DNA of 64,000 nucleotides from Cinclus cinclus (taxonomy: Eukaryota > Chordata > Aves > Passeriformes > Cinclidae), in the NCBI RefSeq assembly GCF_963662255.1, contig NW_026912148.1:1-64000 (forward strand). Reading direction: 5' to 3'. Positions 45,681-57,239 of this stretch are shown here, one piece after another (position 1 is the stretch's first letter; every line of letters starts with the position of its first letter). The translations under genes were made by a program, and so were the position numbers. The notes below the pieces were generated by a model. It ran no database searches. It had not been told where the DNA came from and worked only from the letters and a program-made list of their open reading frames with translations.

Positions 45681-46234
45681 CCCCAGTTACAGGGCTTTCA
45701 AAGGAATGAACAGAAACCTTTTTGTTTCAAGGCCAAAACAAAATAATTTATGTGTCCCTGCTGGCAAAGCATCCACATGCTTGGCTGGGTGGGAAGAACC
45801 CTTTTTGAAGGGGTTTCCACCCCACCATCTCCAAAATTGTGGGGTTTGCCCCAATATGTTCCCATTTGGCTGTGGAAGATGCCCATGAGCCAGAAAGGAT
45901 TAAAATGATGGATTTCTATTGGAGAAGACCTCCAAGGCCATTCAGTGTTGCTTGATGCCACCAGAAGATGCAAAGAGTGAGATTTTTCTCGGGTCAGAAG
46001 TCGACAAACGTGCTCTTCACAATGGATTTCTGATGTTGATCTGTGGATATGTCCAGGTGCTCAAGGGAAGCCAGGAGGATGAAGAGCCGCCCAGCCAGGT
46101 GTCTTCCTAACATGGATCACCGGGGCTCTGCCCACCAGGGGTCACTCGGCATCATCCAGCACAGATCCTGCCATGGAGAATGGAGCTGGAGCAGCACATG
46201 AAGCTCTTCCTGCACTTGATTTGCAGGGCTTCCC
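45681..46234 (-). other. Zinc-finger gene B 3' flank, conserved with copy C
   Basis: Nearly identical to 53936-54490 for the first ~380 bp, then more diverged. It contains the 3' untranslated region of gene B, read on the minus strand. No polyA signal of standard form was found close to the stop. Confidence 0.6.
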
Positions 46235-47389
46235 TTAGTGGTGCCTCCATTGGTGTTTGGTCAGGTGAGAGCTCTGTGAAAAGCTCTTCCCACACTCAGA
46301 ACACTCATAGGGCCTCTCCCCAGTGTGGATGCGCCGGTGGGTGACGAGGTTGGAGTTGTGCCTGAAGCCCTTCCCGTAGTCGGGGCAGCAGAAGGGCCTC
46401 TCCTCTATGTGAATGCGCTGGTGCAGGAGGAGACTGGAGCTGGTCAGAAACCTCTTGCTGCATTTATCACACTCATAGGGCTGTTCCCCTGTGTGGATCC
46501 TTTGGTGGACAATCAGTTCAGAGCTTGTCCTGAAGCACTTCCCACACTGCCCACACTCATAGGGCATCTCCCCAGTGTGGATGCGCCTGTGGGAGACAAG
46601 GCGGGAGTTGTATTTGAAGCCCTTCCCACAGTCAGGGCAGCGGAAGGGCCTCTCTTCTGTGTGAATCCGCTGATGCATGACGAGATTGGAGCTGGTCTGA
46701 AACCTCTTCCTGCGTATGTCACATTCATAGGGCCTCTCCCCAGTGTGGATCATCTGGTGGCGGATCAGTTTGAATCTCGTACTGAAGCTCTTTCCACACT
46801 CCCCACACTCATAGGGCCGTTCCCCCATGTGGATTCTCCAGTGCCAGATCAGGGAGGATCTCTTGCTGAAGCTCTTCCCACAATTTGAACACTTGTGGGG
46901 CTTATCCGCATCATGAAGATGCTCATGGAACCCCAGCTCTGAGCTCTGGCTGCAGCTCTGTCCGGTTCTTTGGCCCTGGTTCTCCTCCTCGGATACCCAA
47001 GAACTGTGTTTGCAGCCCATCCTCATGTGGGATCTCCCGGGCTTTTCCTCCTCGCTGGTTTCCTGTGCAATGGAGCTGCTCCAAACAGCCTCTTCCACAA
47101 GGTTCTGCTGCAGGGATTTGTCCTCCCTGGTCTCCATCCTCAGCTCCTTGTCTAGAGGGGGAAGGACAAGGAGAGGATGGGATTTGCCTCTGTTCCAGAG
47201 GGAGGGGGAAGGAGATCCCCCCAGCACGTCCCTGGCAGGACGGCGTCGGCAGCGGGGCTGTCCTGCAGCCGGGGGCCGTGCTGGGCTGGGAGATGGAGCA
47301 GGACAGAGGGTGAAAGGGGCAGGGACTTCCTCCTCACCTGCCTGGGGCTCCGGGGGCATGTTCTTCTTCCTCACGGCCTCATCCTCCAT
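46235..47389 (-). CDS. C2H2 zinc-finger gene B, eight fingers
   Basis: Two coding exons on the minus strand: 47389-47338 (start in a conserved GPMEDE context) and 47151-46235, joined by a 186-bp intron with GTGAGG and CTCTAG ends that restores phase. The product is about 322 residues. The first ~85 residues are acidic and Ser/Glu-rich with no KRAB or SCAN domain seen. Eight C2H2 fingers with TGERP-type linkers follow. Finger 3 lacks its second Cys (CDIRRK) and finger 7 has Tyr for Cys (CPDYGK); the other six are complete. The protein should be nuclear and bind DNA. An in-frame ATG further upstream (47417-47419) occupies the position where copies A and C have the splice acceptor. This is the best-preserved host gene in the window; expression is unknown. 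Confidence 0.82.
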   Translation of the reverse strand: MEDEAVRKKNMPPEPQAGEEEVPAPFTLCPAPSPSPARPPAAGQPRCRRRPARDVLGGSPSPSLWNRGKSHPLLVLPPLDKELRMETREDKSLQQNLVEEAVWSSSIAQETSEEEKPGRSHMRMGCKHSSWVSEEENQGQRTGQSCSQSSELGFHEHLHDADKPHKCSNCGKSFSKRSSLIWHWRIHMGERPYECGECGKSFSTRFKLIRHQMIHTGERPYECDIRRKRFQTSSNLVMHQRIHTEERPFRCPDCGKGFKYNSRLVSHRRIHTGEMPYECGQCGKCFRTSSELIVHQRIHTGEQPYECDKCSKRFLTSSSLLLHQRIHIEERPFCCPDYGKGFRHNSNLVTHRRIHTGERPYECSECGKSFSQSSHLTKHQWRHH

Positions 47390-47832
47390 CGGGCCAAGGT
47401 TTAGGAATGGGAAATCCATTTTTGGGGGAAAAGAAGGGTTGAGCGCGTTGGGTTTATGTTCCTGCAGGCCAAGTTCAGCTGGACAAGCCAGTGCCCCTTT
47501 CAGCCTCAGAGAGCCTGGGGCCGCTTATCACCAACCTCCCACACCCCTCCAGGCTGCCGGGGGTCCCCCGGCTCCGGGATCGCCCCTCTGCGCTCTCCCC
47601 GCTCCGGGGTTCCCGTATTCCCCCACGGCTCTCCAGGATATCCCCAGAACCGATCTCGCCCCCTCTCCGCCAGAACGAGCGATCGCAATGTGGGACCCGC
47701 CAAGATCCCTCCCGGGGCATTTCCGGCTGAGCTTCGGGGTCCTGCAAGATCCAAACATCTCCTGCCCCACAAAGAAACCTCCAGGAGACCTCCCCACGAT
47801 GGATTTGGGGCGAGCTCCCCCTCCCAGCTCAC

Positions 47833-48060
47833 CTGCGGCTTCCGGGGGGAGGGGTGATGCCGGGGAAGTCGGGGAAGCTGCGGCCTAGAGCGGGCGAGCG
47901 AGTGAGCCGCTCGGTTCTGCTGCTGCTCTTCCTTCCACTACTCTTCTTCCTTCCGCTCCTCCTCCCCCAGCCCGGCCCGGCCCGGTGCCGACGCGCAAAA
48001 GCAGCCGCGCTCCACCCTGGGGGATTGCAAAGCGGTTGCGCCCCGCGCGGCACTGGGAAG
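47833..48060 (-). other. 5' non-coding exon 1 of zinc-finger gene B
   Basis: The donor GCCGCAG|GTGAGC at 47833/47832 is shared with A and C. The sequence upstream is GC-rich with CTTCTTCC-type pyrimidine runs. The transcription start is not known; the right boundary is approximate. Confidence 0.55.
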
Positions 48061-48324
48061 TGATACTGGGAGCACTGGTAACGATCCTGACAGCACCTAG
48101 AAGCAACTGGGAGCGCTCTCCCTGCCAGTACCGCTCTTACTGGGAGCACTGGGAGGGAACTGGGAGCAAACTGCGCCTAGACCCGGCTACAGCCGGTGGT
48201 GGGCGGTGTCGGAGCAGAGGGCGTGGTTATGCAAATCTAGGAGCGATCGCGCGCTGTGATTGGTGTGCGGAAGCAGCGCGGGGTTCTCCCTGGTCACGTG
48301 AGGGCGGGAGCGGTGGGCAGAGCG
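48060..48324. promoter_or_regulatory. Probable bidirectional promoter, copy B
   Basis: ACTGGGAGC repeats (48065-48160), octamer ATGCAAAT (48229-48236), GCGATCGCGCGC, ATTGG (48259-48263) and CACGTG (48295-48300), in the same order as copies A and C. Confidence 0.68.
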
Positions 48325-48340
48325 ATGGCGGCGGCGTGCG
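48325..48340 (+). other. Orphan first coding exon, copy B
   Basis: ATGGCGGCGGCGTGCG followed by GTGAGAGGG. The last codons differ from copies A and C but the start and donor are conserved. Confidence 0.5.
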
Positions 48341-48344
48341 GTGA

Positions 48345-48520
48345 GAGGGAACGGGAATGGGAGCGGGAGCGGGAACGGGAGTGGGAACGGGGACTAGAAT
48401 GGGGACTGGAATGGGGACAGGGACCGAGAATGGAAACAGGGAATGGGGACAGGGACCGGGAATACAGGACCGGGAATACAGGACCGGGAATGGGGACAGG
48501 GACTGGGATAGGGACAGCCC
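48345..48520 (+). repeat. GGGAATGGGAC-type degenerate minisatellite, copy B
   Basis: Runs of GGGAACGGGAGTGGGAACGG and GGGAATGGGGACAGGGACCG. Shorter than in copies A and C. Confidence 0.75.
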
Positions 48521-50097
48521 CGTGTCATGCCCTGGGGACCGAGGAGGGGACAGGGACAGGGGAGGAGCCAGGGACTGGGCTGTCGCACCGTGACCTTGCT
48601 GAACTGGGAGCTCGCGTGTCTCATTTTCGGGGCTCCTGCCCCCCACCTCCCCCCCCCCGGGGGTTCCTCTCGTCGTGTTCTGGGGGGGAAGCAGTCAGCA
48701 CCCACAGTACCCCTCCAGTAGCTCCCAGTATCCCCAGTAACCTCAGTGCTGCCAGACCAGTATGGGGGCTTAAGATAGATCCTGGTTTGGTGTCCAGTTC
48801 CAGTGCCCAGCCCCAGACCCGGTGTCCATTGGTCTAGTCCCAGTCCCCACCACGTTTCCAGCTGCTGTGTCATGATGCCAGGCATTGTCCCAGGTGGCTT
48901 CCAGCCCCAGTGCCAGTCCCAGTTCCCAGGGCCATGATGCCAAGATTGGGCTTGGTGTAGGGCCCTGGGCATGACTGGGGCACAGCGTGAAGGGTTTCAT
49001 GGGACATGGGACTAAAGACATGAAACATGGGACATGGGGCATATAGGACATGACACAGGGTGCAGGGTGTGGTATAGGACACAGGACATGACCTTGAGCA
49101 TGGCACAGGACACGGAACAGGACACAGGGACAGGGGACATGATTTTGGAGCATGGTACCTGCCCCAGCCCGTGATGCATGAGTTCCTGTGCCCACATGTG
49201 CCCCACACGTCACCTGCCACCCCCCCTGCGGCACCACCATGTTCTCACCGGTGTCCCTCCTGCCTGCTGGGTACAGTTTGGTGGCCTCGGATGTGGCCTT
49301 CCCAGTGTGGGTCCTGCTCTGCCACAAGCCCTGGGGACATCATCCCTGCCCAGTGGCACCAGGTGTCTATCCATCGGCGATAACTGGGACAAGTCCCACA
49401 CGGTGGCATCAGGTGGCACCTGTGCCACTGGCAGCAGAGATGTCTACAAGGGGGTAACTGAAGGGACAGAACAGGGTGCAGGTGCTCACAGTGTCCCTGT
49501 CATCCACAGGGGGTGGTGATCAGGGGTGTCAGGATGAGGTGGTCATAGAGGTGCCACCAGGGGTGTGGTGATACCAAGGCACACATGGCCATGGAAGTGC
49601 CGCTGCAGGTGCTGGAATGCCCGTGGAGATGCCACCACGAGCACGGCAGTGCCAGGGGACACATTAGTCTATGGTGTGGCAATGCTGGTGGGCATGGCAG
49701 TGACAGGCCAGGCGTGGGGCCAGGCTGGGGTGGCTCCGTGCCCACCCCATGGGTGGCCCTGCTGGTTGCAAGCCGTTTTGGTTGGTGTCTGTGCCAGTGC
49801 CTGGCCGGGTGCTACCGTTAATGCCAGCCCTGGCACAGGGACATGCACAGGTGTGGGAGTGACAAGGGGGACTGGGCACCCCGAGGGCTGTGCCAGGCCA
49901 GCACCTCCCACCCCATGCCTTTGTCCTCAAGAAGGTGGCACACGGACACCGAAAGGGGTTAGAAGAGTTGGGGACACAGTGGTCATCTGGGGACATGAAG
50001 GACCTCAGCCTATGGAGGTGATTTGGGACACTGGTGTGATTTGAGGACGCTGAGGTGCCCCAGTGCTATCCCCAGCACTGTTTCCCTGTCCCCACAG
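48521..50097. other. No gene recognised between promoter B and mucolipin remnant
   Basis: Low-complexity stretches such as GGACATGGGACATGGGGCAT (49000-49150) and GTGGCA/GGTGCC-rich sequence (49240-49700). Overlapping frames carry no domain I recognise. Upstream mucolipin exons may be hidden here but I could not find them. Confidence 0.35.
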
Positions 50098-51690
50098 TAC
50101 CTGGCTGTCCTCAACAAGACCCTGGGCCACTACCCCTATGCTGGCACTGCAGGTGTCACCAGAGATGGCACCAGGCACAGCACTTCTTCCGCACAGGGGA
50201 CATTGACCCTGGTAATGACACCTTCGACATTGCCTCCAGCGTCATCACTGGTGGGGACACTTGGGGTTTGGGTTTTAGAGTTAGGGTTGGGATTTGAGAT
50301 TTGGGATACTCTAAAGGCATTTGGGATGGTCCCAAGAGGTTTGGGAGTAGGGTTTTGGTTTGGGGTTTGGGGTTTGGGTTTGAGGTGCAAGGTTTGGGAT
50401 GGTCCTGGAGTATATGTGATTCAGGATTTGGGAAGTCCCAGGGTTTCTGGGCTCTCAGCATTCCCTGACCCCAGTCCCAAGCCCACAGAGTGCCTGGGGG
50501 TGTACCCTGGAGACCCCCAGCTGCTGGTGCTGGATTGCACTGACAGCAATTTCACCCTCCAATTCCACAGGTAAATCCCACAAGTCCCACCCAGGGAAGT
50601 TTCCCATCCCTAAAATCCAAGTGTTGGATTTGCGACCCCTTTTTCCGAATTCCTGTGTGGGATTATGGGATGAAATTTTCCCTTTCCCAGGGTAATTTTT
50701 GGGGATTTTGTGGCCAAGTTTTCCCTTTCCTGATGTTTTCTGGGGGATTTTGGTGCAGAATTTTTCCTTTTCTAGAATGTTTTTTTTTTTTTTTGTTATT
50801 TTGGGAACTCCTGAGGTTTTTGGGGATTTCAGATGGAATTTTCCATTAGCATTGGATTTTTTGAGATTTTGGGGTGGAAATTTTCCTTTTTTTTTTTTTA
50901 GGATTTTGGGGTGGAATTTTAATTTCTGGGGGATTTTTGGGGTCAAATTTTTCCTTTTCCAGGTTTTTTTTTGAACTTGGGGAACTCACAGGGTTTTTTG
51001 GGGATTTATGGGCAGATTTGTTCTCTTTTTTGGGGATTTTTTGCGGCGGAGTTTTCCCTTTTGCATTGGTTTCTTTGGGATTTTGAGGTGGATTTTTTCC
51101 TATTTTATTTTTTAGTGATTTTGAGGCCTCTTGTAGTGTTTTTTGTCCCCTCAGGCTGATCAGTGTCATCATGGAGTTCCAGCTCAAGGCCATCAACATC
51201 CAAACGCTACTAAAACAGAAAATCCCCGACTGCTACACCTTCAGTGATATTGTGAGTGTCCGCAAGTGTCCCAGTGTCCCCTGAGTGTCCTTCTGGTATC
51301 TTCTCATGTCCCTTTTGTGTGCCTTATGTCTCTCCTGGTGTCTCACTCATGTCCTTCTGTCCCACATCTATCCATCTGTCCCCTGGCTGTTCCCCAGTAC
51401 CTCTGCGGACCCTGGGGAGCAGCCAGTGAGTGCTATGACAGTGATGGTGATGGTGACAGTGACAGTGCTAAGGACAGTGACAGTGACAATAACAGTGACA
51501 AATGGCAGTGGCACTGACAGTGATGGTGACAATGATAGTGAAATGCCAATGACAGTGCAACCCAGTGTCCCCACATCACGTTTGACAACTCTGTCTATAG
51601 CAGGTGAGTGCAGATCCACCTGGACACCCATCCAGGAGTGCCACCACCCCTTGCTGCCCAGCAAAAGGGACAGTGGGGTACAGTGGATGA
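50098..51690 (+). pseudogene. Mucolipin (TRPML)-like gene remnant, four exons
   Basis: Four exon-like blocks with splice signals: 50098-50250, 50489-50570, 51155-51251 and about 51563-51690. They encode parts of the luminal domain of a TRPML cation channel: YLAVLNKTLGHY then DIDPGNDTFDI, ECLGVYPGD..NFTLQFHR, FQLKAINIQTL..IPDCYTF, and ITFDN..QIHLDT with QECHHP. Exons 1-2 and 2-3 join in phase. The first block needs a frame change between its halves, and the last has a TGA after ITFDNSVYSR and another frame change. No membrane or pore exons were found. The normal protein is a lysosomal/endosomal channel. This copy is a pseudogene fragment; the paralogue number (MCOLN1, 2 or 3) is not resolved. 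Confidence 0.78.
50655..51120. repeat. Degenerate T-rich intronic repeat
   Basis: TTTTGGGGATTTT, TTTTCCCTTTT and GGATTTTGGGGT units recur irregularly about every 45 bp. This lies in the intron between the second and third mucolipin blocks. Confidence 0.75.
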
Positions 51691-51719
51691 TGGGAGACAG
51701 GGGGACACAGTGACAGGGT

Positions 51720-53935
51720 AACAGGTGCCATGTCCCCCTCGTGCTCCGGACACCGGCAGGACTGGACGCATTTCTGTTGCGCCCCAACCACACTTCCCCA
51801 TAAAACCTGCTCCCCTCACACCTTGGGGACACCCCTGACCCCCCCCCCCCTTTGTCACCCTGGGGTGCCCCTCAGTCAGGGGGGTCTTGGTCATGCTGCA
51901 GGACCCTCTCTCTGTGCAATCCCCGAGGTGGCACCTGCGCTTTTTGTCACCGCCATCTGCCAATTTGTTACCAGCACCCCAAAGAAGGGGGCGGCCCACA
52001 TGTTACAGGAGGAGGTGGTGAAAACATTTCTGGGGTCACTCCCAGCCATTTCCATCTCCCCACATCCCCCTGAAGATGCTGCTCCACCCTGCACCCCCTC
52101 CCCCCCGCCCCCACCACAGCATCCCCTGAGGGGACCTTGGGGACTGTCCCCATGTCCCCCCCCAGTCCCCATGGTACCTCCGCTGCTCCACCTGTGCTTG
52201 GCCCCCGTTCGTGTGGCGACCTCCCCATGTGAACGGGCAGGAGTTTCAGTCACATCCTCACCTCCTTCTCGTCTTCCTCCTGCTGAGGAGGTGATGTTGC
52301 TTCTGCTGGGGACTCGCCAGTGACACCAGAGGGACACCACAGGTCACCCCTCGAGGGGCCTGGGGTTGCAGTGGCTCCTGGAGTCGCCCCAGTGTGATAG
52401 CTGGGGGGCCTGAGATGCTGCAGTGACAATTTGGGGGGTGGGTGCTCGTTTTGGGGTCTCCAGGGTGAGTCTCAAAGTCTCCTCCCATCACCTCATCCCG
52501 TGCCTCAGTTTCCCCCTCACTCTGCAGGGAGCATCCAGAATTGATGTTCTGGAATTGGGTTTGTTTTGGGGGGTTTTGGGGTTGGGGCTACTGGGATGGG
52601 CTGGTGGGCCAGTTAGGTGATACACACCCAAGGTGTGTATCAAGGCTGGTGGTTATCTGGGCTCGGAGCTGCCTAGGCTGGGGGGCTGCAGGGCCAAGAG
52701 CTATCCAGACAAGTGTCAAGCTGGGATCCATGACTCAGGTGTCCATCAAGTGTCCACCAGTGTCCAATCTCTCCTGCCCCCATCCATCCCAGACTCCCTG
52801 GCCAGGGCTGCTTCTCACTGCAGAGTGGACAAGCCCCTGGTCAGTCCCAAGATGACCCCAAACCCCCTCCCACCAACCTCACCAGGCCACCCACCCTGAG
52901 CTCTGGTGCCATCAGCATCCCCTGGCAGCCGGTCCAGCTCTGAATCTCTTGGAAGAGGAAATCCACAGTCCCAGGCCGGGGACTCAAGGGTATCCAGGAT
53001 GGTGAGCACTGAGTCCATGTGGCATAGGGGGACAGTTGGGGACACAGCTGGGGAGATGTCTGTGGGGAAGGGAGTTGGGGTGTAGGGGAGTGAGGGGCGC
53101 CTAAAAGGTGCGGAGGGGGTTGGAAGGGAGGGATGCACCCAAAAATGTGCCAAAGTGAAGGCGAGGGTGCATAAAATTGGGGTAAAGGATGGAAAGAATC
53201 CAAACAAGCACAGAAAAGACTCAAAATAGGGGGCACTGAACCCAAAAAAGGGGAAAAGGACTGAAAATGGAGGGGAGAAGGACCTAAAATCAGAGGACAA
53301 GGATGTTATGGGGTGTTACAGTGTTTTCCTACCTGTGCCAGGGTGAGTGCAGATGCTCCGTGCCAGAAGCAGCCATGGGGACATCCTGAGGGACATGGGC
53401 ACACATTGAGGGACAGAGGGACACTACAGGATGGGTCCCCTCAGACAGCCCAGGACCTCATGGTTTTTGGCCCCACTGGGGGCAGGGGACACATGGAAGG
53501 CGAGAGGAAGATATGGTAGGGAATTTGGACATACAGAGGGGAAAGGACATGATGCCACCAGGACAGATAGCAGGGGGACAATGTCACCAGGACACCCCTG
53601 GTGACATGTAGCATGGGGCCACATGACACTGTGGGTGGCACTGACCCTTGTGCTGTACCTAGGGCCATTGGGGTCCTCTGAGCGTGGAGTCCCTAGGACG
53701 CCCTGGTGACTGTCACTCACCTCCGGGCCACTTGTCAACAGCCGAACAAGTTCCACCTCCTGCCCTGCTGGGTGATGACATCTGGCTGGTGCACTGTGGT
53801 GGTGATAGTGGGGATGTGGTGGCAGTACCTGCATTGGACAGCACTTCGCAATGTCCCCATCCATGTTCCTCACATCCTCATCCATCTCCCCCCATGGCCC
53901 CACCCATGTCTTAGTTCCTTGTCGTTATTTTTAAC
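51720..53935. other. Duplicated segment with P450 remnant, copy C
   Basis: It matches copy A in 51740-52860 and copy B in 52980-53880, so it is the fullest version of this segment. A purine-rich AAAATAGGGGG-type repeat lies at 53100-53300. No intact frame with a domain was recognised. Confidence 0.65.
53829..53854 (+). pseudogene. Cytochrome P450 heme-binding exon fragment, copy C
   Basis: The frame reads CIGQHFAM, with the Gly after Cys-Ile kept, unlike copies A and B. The preceding Asn codon and acceptor site (CAGTACC) are altered, and the frame ends soon after Met. CYP4-type remnant. Confidence 0.65.
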
Positions 53936-53940
53936 CCCAG
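53936..53940 (+). other. Empty target site of the ERVL insertion (paralogous)
   Basis: TTTTTAACCCCAGTTACAGG runs uninterrupted here. The same sequence in the previous unit is split by the ERVL provirus with CCCCA on each side. Confidence 0.9.
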
Positions 53941-54483
53941 TTACAGGGCTTTCAAAGGAATGAACAGAAACCTTTTTGTTTCAAGGCCAAAACAAAAGAA
54001 TTTATGTGTCCCTGCTGGCAAAGCATCCACATGCTTGGCTGGGTGGGAAGAACCCTTTTTGAAGGGGTTTCCACCCCACCATCTCCAAAATTGTGGGGTT
54101 TGCCCCAGTATGTTCCCATTTGGCTGTGGAAGATGCCCATGAGCCAGAAAGGATTAAAATGATGGATTTCTATTGGAGAAGACCTCCAAGGCCATTCAGT
54201 GTTGCTTGATACCACCAGAAGATGCAAAGAGTGAGATTTTTCTCGGGTCAGAAGTCGACAAACGTGCTCTTCACAATGGATTTCTGATGTTGATCTGTGG
54301 ATATGTCCAGGTGCCCATGGGGAGCCAGGAGGATGAAGAGCCACCCAGCCAGGTGTATTTCTAACATAGATCACGGGCACCATGGACCAGCAATGCTCTG
54401 CCCACTGGGGGCCACAGGAACATCCAGCACAGATCCTGCCACGGGGGATGGAGCTGGAGCAGCACATGAAGCTCTTCCTGCAC

Positions 54484-55425
<942 letters not shown>

Positions 55426-55846
55426 CTGGTTTTGGGGAAAAACAAGGGCTGAGCACATTGGTTTTGATGTTCCTGCGGGCCAAGGGTAGCTGGAGATGTC
55501 ATCACCCCTTTCAACCTCAGAGAGCCTGGGGCTGCTCATCACCAACCTCTTGCACTCCTCCAGGCTGCCGGGGGTTCCCTGGCTCTGGGAATGCCCCTCT
55601 GCGCTCTCCCCTCTCCGGGGCTCCCGCATTCCCCCACGGCTCTCCTGGGGATCCCCAAACCCCATACTGGCCCTCTGCCCACCAGTACTGGGTGATCACC
55701 ACGTGGGACCTGCCAAGATCCCTCCCGGGGCATTTCCGGCTGAGCTTCGGGGTCCTTCAAGATCCAAACGTACCCTGGCCCCTCAAAAAGAAAACCTTCC
55801 AGAGACGCCCCCGCTGGTTTTGGGGCGAGGTTCCCCTTCCCGCTCA

Positions 55847-56110
55847 CCTGTGGGTTCCGGGGGGGCAGGACGATGCTGCCAGAGTTGGGGGAACTGCAGC
55901 CTGAGCGGGCGGGCGGGGGAGCCGAGTGGTTCTGCTGCTGCTCTTTCTCTTGCAGCTCCTCTTCCTCATGTTCCTGACTTTCCCCTTCTTGTTCTTCCCG
56001 CTCCTCTTTCCTTCCTCCCCCTCCTCCGCTCCCAGCCCGGCCCAGGTCGGTGCCGACACTGAAAAGCAGCCGTGCTCTGCCCTGGGGGGTTCCAAAGTGG
56101 CCGTGCCCTG
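55847..56110 (-). other. 5' non-coding exon 1 of zinc-finger pseudogene C
   Basis: Donor CCCACAG|GTGAGC at 55847/55846, aligned with A and B. GC-rich with pyrimidine runs upstream. Right edge approximate. Confidence 0.5.
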
Positions 56111-56388
56111 CACAGTGCTGGAACCAATACTGGGAGCACTCGAAGCGATCCTGAGAGAACCCGGAAGGAATTGGGAGCGCTTTCCGTGCTAGGACCGCTC
56201 TTACTGGGAGCACTGGGAGGGAACTGGGAATAAACAGCGCCCGGACGCGGCTTCAGCCGGCGGTGGGCGGGGTCAGGACCGAAAGCGTGGTTATGCAAAT
56301 CCAGGAGCGATCGCGCGCTGTGATTGGTGGGCGGAAGCAGCGCGGGGTTCTCCCTGGTCACGTGTGGGCCGCGGGGGGGGCCGGAGCG
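56110..56388. promoter_or_regulatory. Probable bidirectional promoter, copy C
   Basis: ACTGGGAGC-type repeats (56125-56225), GGGCGGGG, octamer ATGCAAAT (56293-56300), GCGATCGCGCGC, ATTGG (56323-56327) and CACGTG (56359-56364). Confidence 0.65.
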
Positions 56389-56404
56389 ATGGCGGCGGGG
56401 CCTG
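56389..56404 (+). other. Orphan first coding exon, copy C
   Basis: ATGGCGGCGGGGCCTG followed by a GTGAGA donor. Confidence 0.5.
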
Positions 56405-56820
56405 GTGAGAGGGAACAGGGAATGGGGACAGGGAATGGGAACGGGAACCAGGAACAGAAACAAGAATACAGGACTGGGACGGGGAATACAGGACACGAAC
56501 TGGGAATGGAAATGTGGGAACAGGACAGGGAATACAGATACAGCAACTGGAGAGAGAATATGGGATAGGGATTAGAAAGATGGGACCGGGATTAGAAATA
56601 GGGCTGGGAATGGAAATACGGAAATGGGACAGGAAATATGGAAATGGAAATGCGGGACCAGCATGAGGACTGGGAATATGAGAACGGGAACAGGACAGGG
56701 AATATGGGACCGGGATTATGAGAATGACAACCAGACAGAGAATACGGGACAGGGAATGAGACCAAGAGTGGGATCCAGACTGGGATGGGAGCAGGGTGGG
56801 ACCAGGAGCGAGGTAACATG
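56405..56820 (+). repeat. GGGAATGGGAC-type degenerate minisatellite, copy C
   Basis: GGGAATGGGAACGGGAACC and GGGAATACAGGACACGAAC-type units, irregular length, as in copies A and B. Confidence 0.78.
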
Positions 56821-57089
56821 AGAATGAGCAGGGGGCAAGGAGAATGACAGCGAGGAGAGGGGGATCCAGGACAGGAGAAACCCAAAACTGGTACAGGGGA
56901 TATGTGGACAGTTCCTGGGCAGGGGATCCTTGATCAACTGCCCCAGAACCTCTGCCAGAGTTTCCCAAAGCAATTAGAACTGCTCAGCCTAGAATATCCA
57001 AGACCCTGAGCGACCCCCAAATCCCTCCCAGGAACCCTCAACCCTCTTGAACACAGCACCCCCCACATCCCCTGAAAGATCCCCCCCCA

Positions 57090-57228
57090 TGTTGCCATCG
57101 TTGTCTTAGCTCAACATCTTCACCCTGGGTTTGGGTATTTTGAAAGAACAATGAGAAATGCAAAGAAAATTAAGGCAGGAGGATGTGGAGCCCTCAGCCA
57201 GGTGTCTCCCCCACATGCGTTGTAGAGG
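57090..57228 (-). pseudogene. Zinc-finger 3' untranslated remnant (fifth copy)
   Basis: The sequence from CTTAGCTCAACATCTTC through CCTCAGCCAGGTGTCTCCCC matches the 3' flank of gene A and of the D-unit. It ends at 57228, where about 30 bp like the LTR start at 26969 precede a minisatellite. No finger sequence follows. Confidence 0.6.
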
Positions 57229-57239
57229 AGACAAATCCC

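Noticed and set aside
46325..46888. 187-codon plus-strand frame opposite zinc-finger gene B
   Set aside because: Mirror of the finger array, with regular periodicity imposed by the opposite strand.
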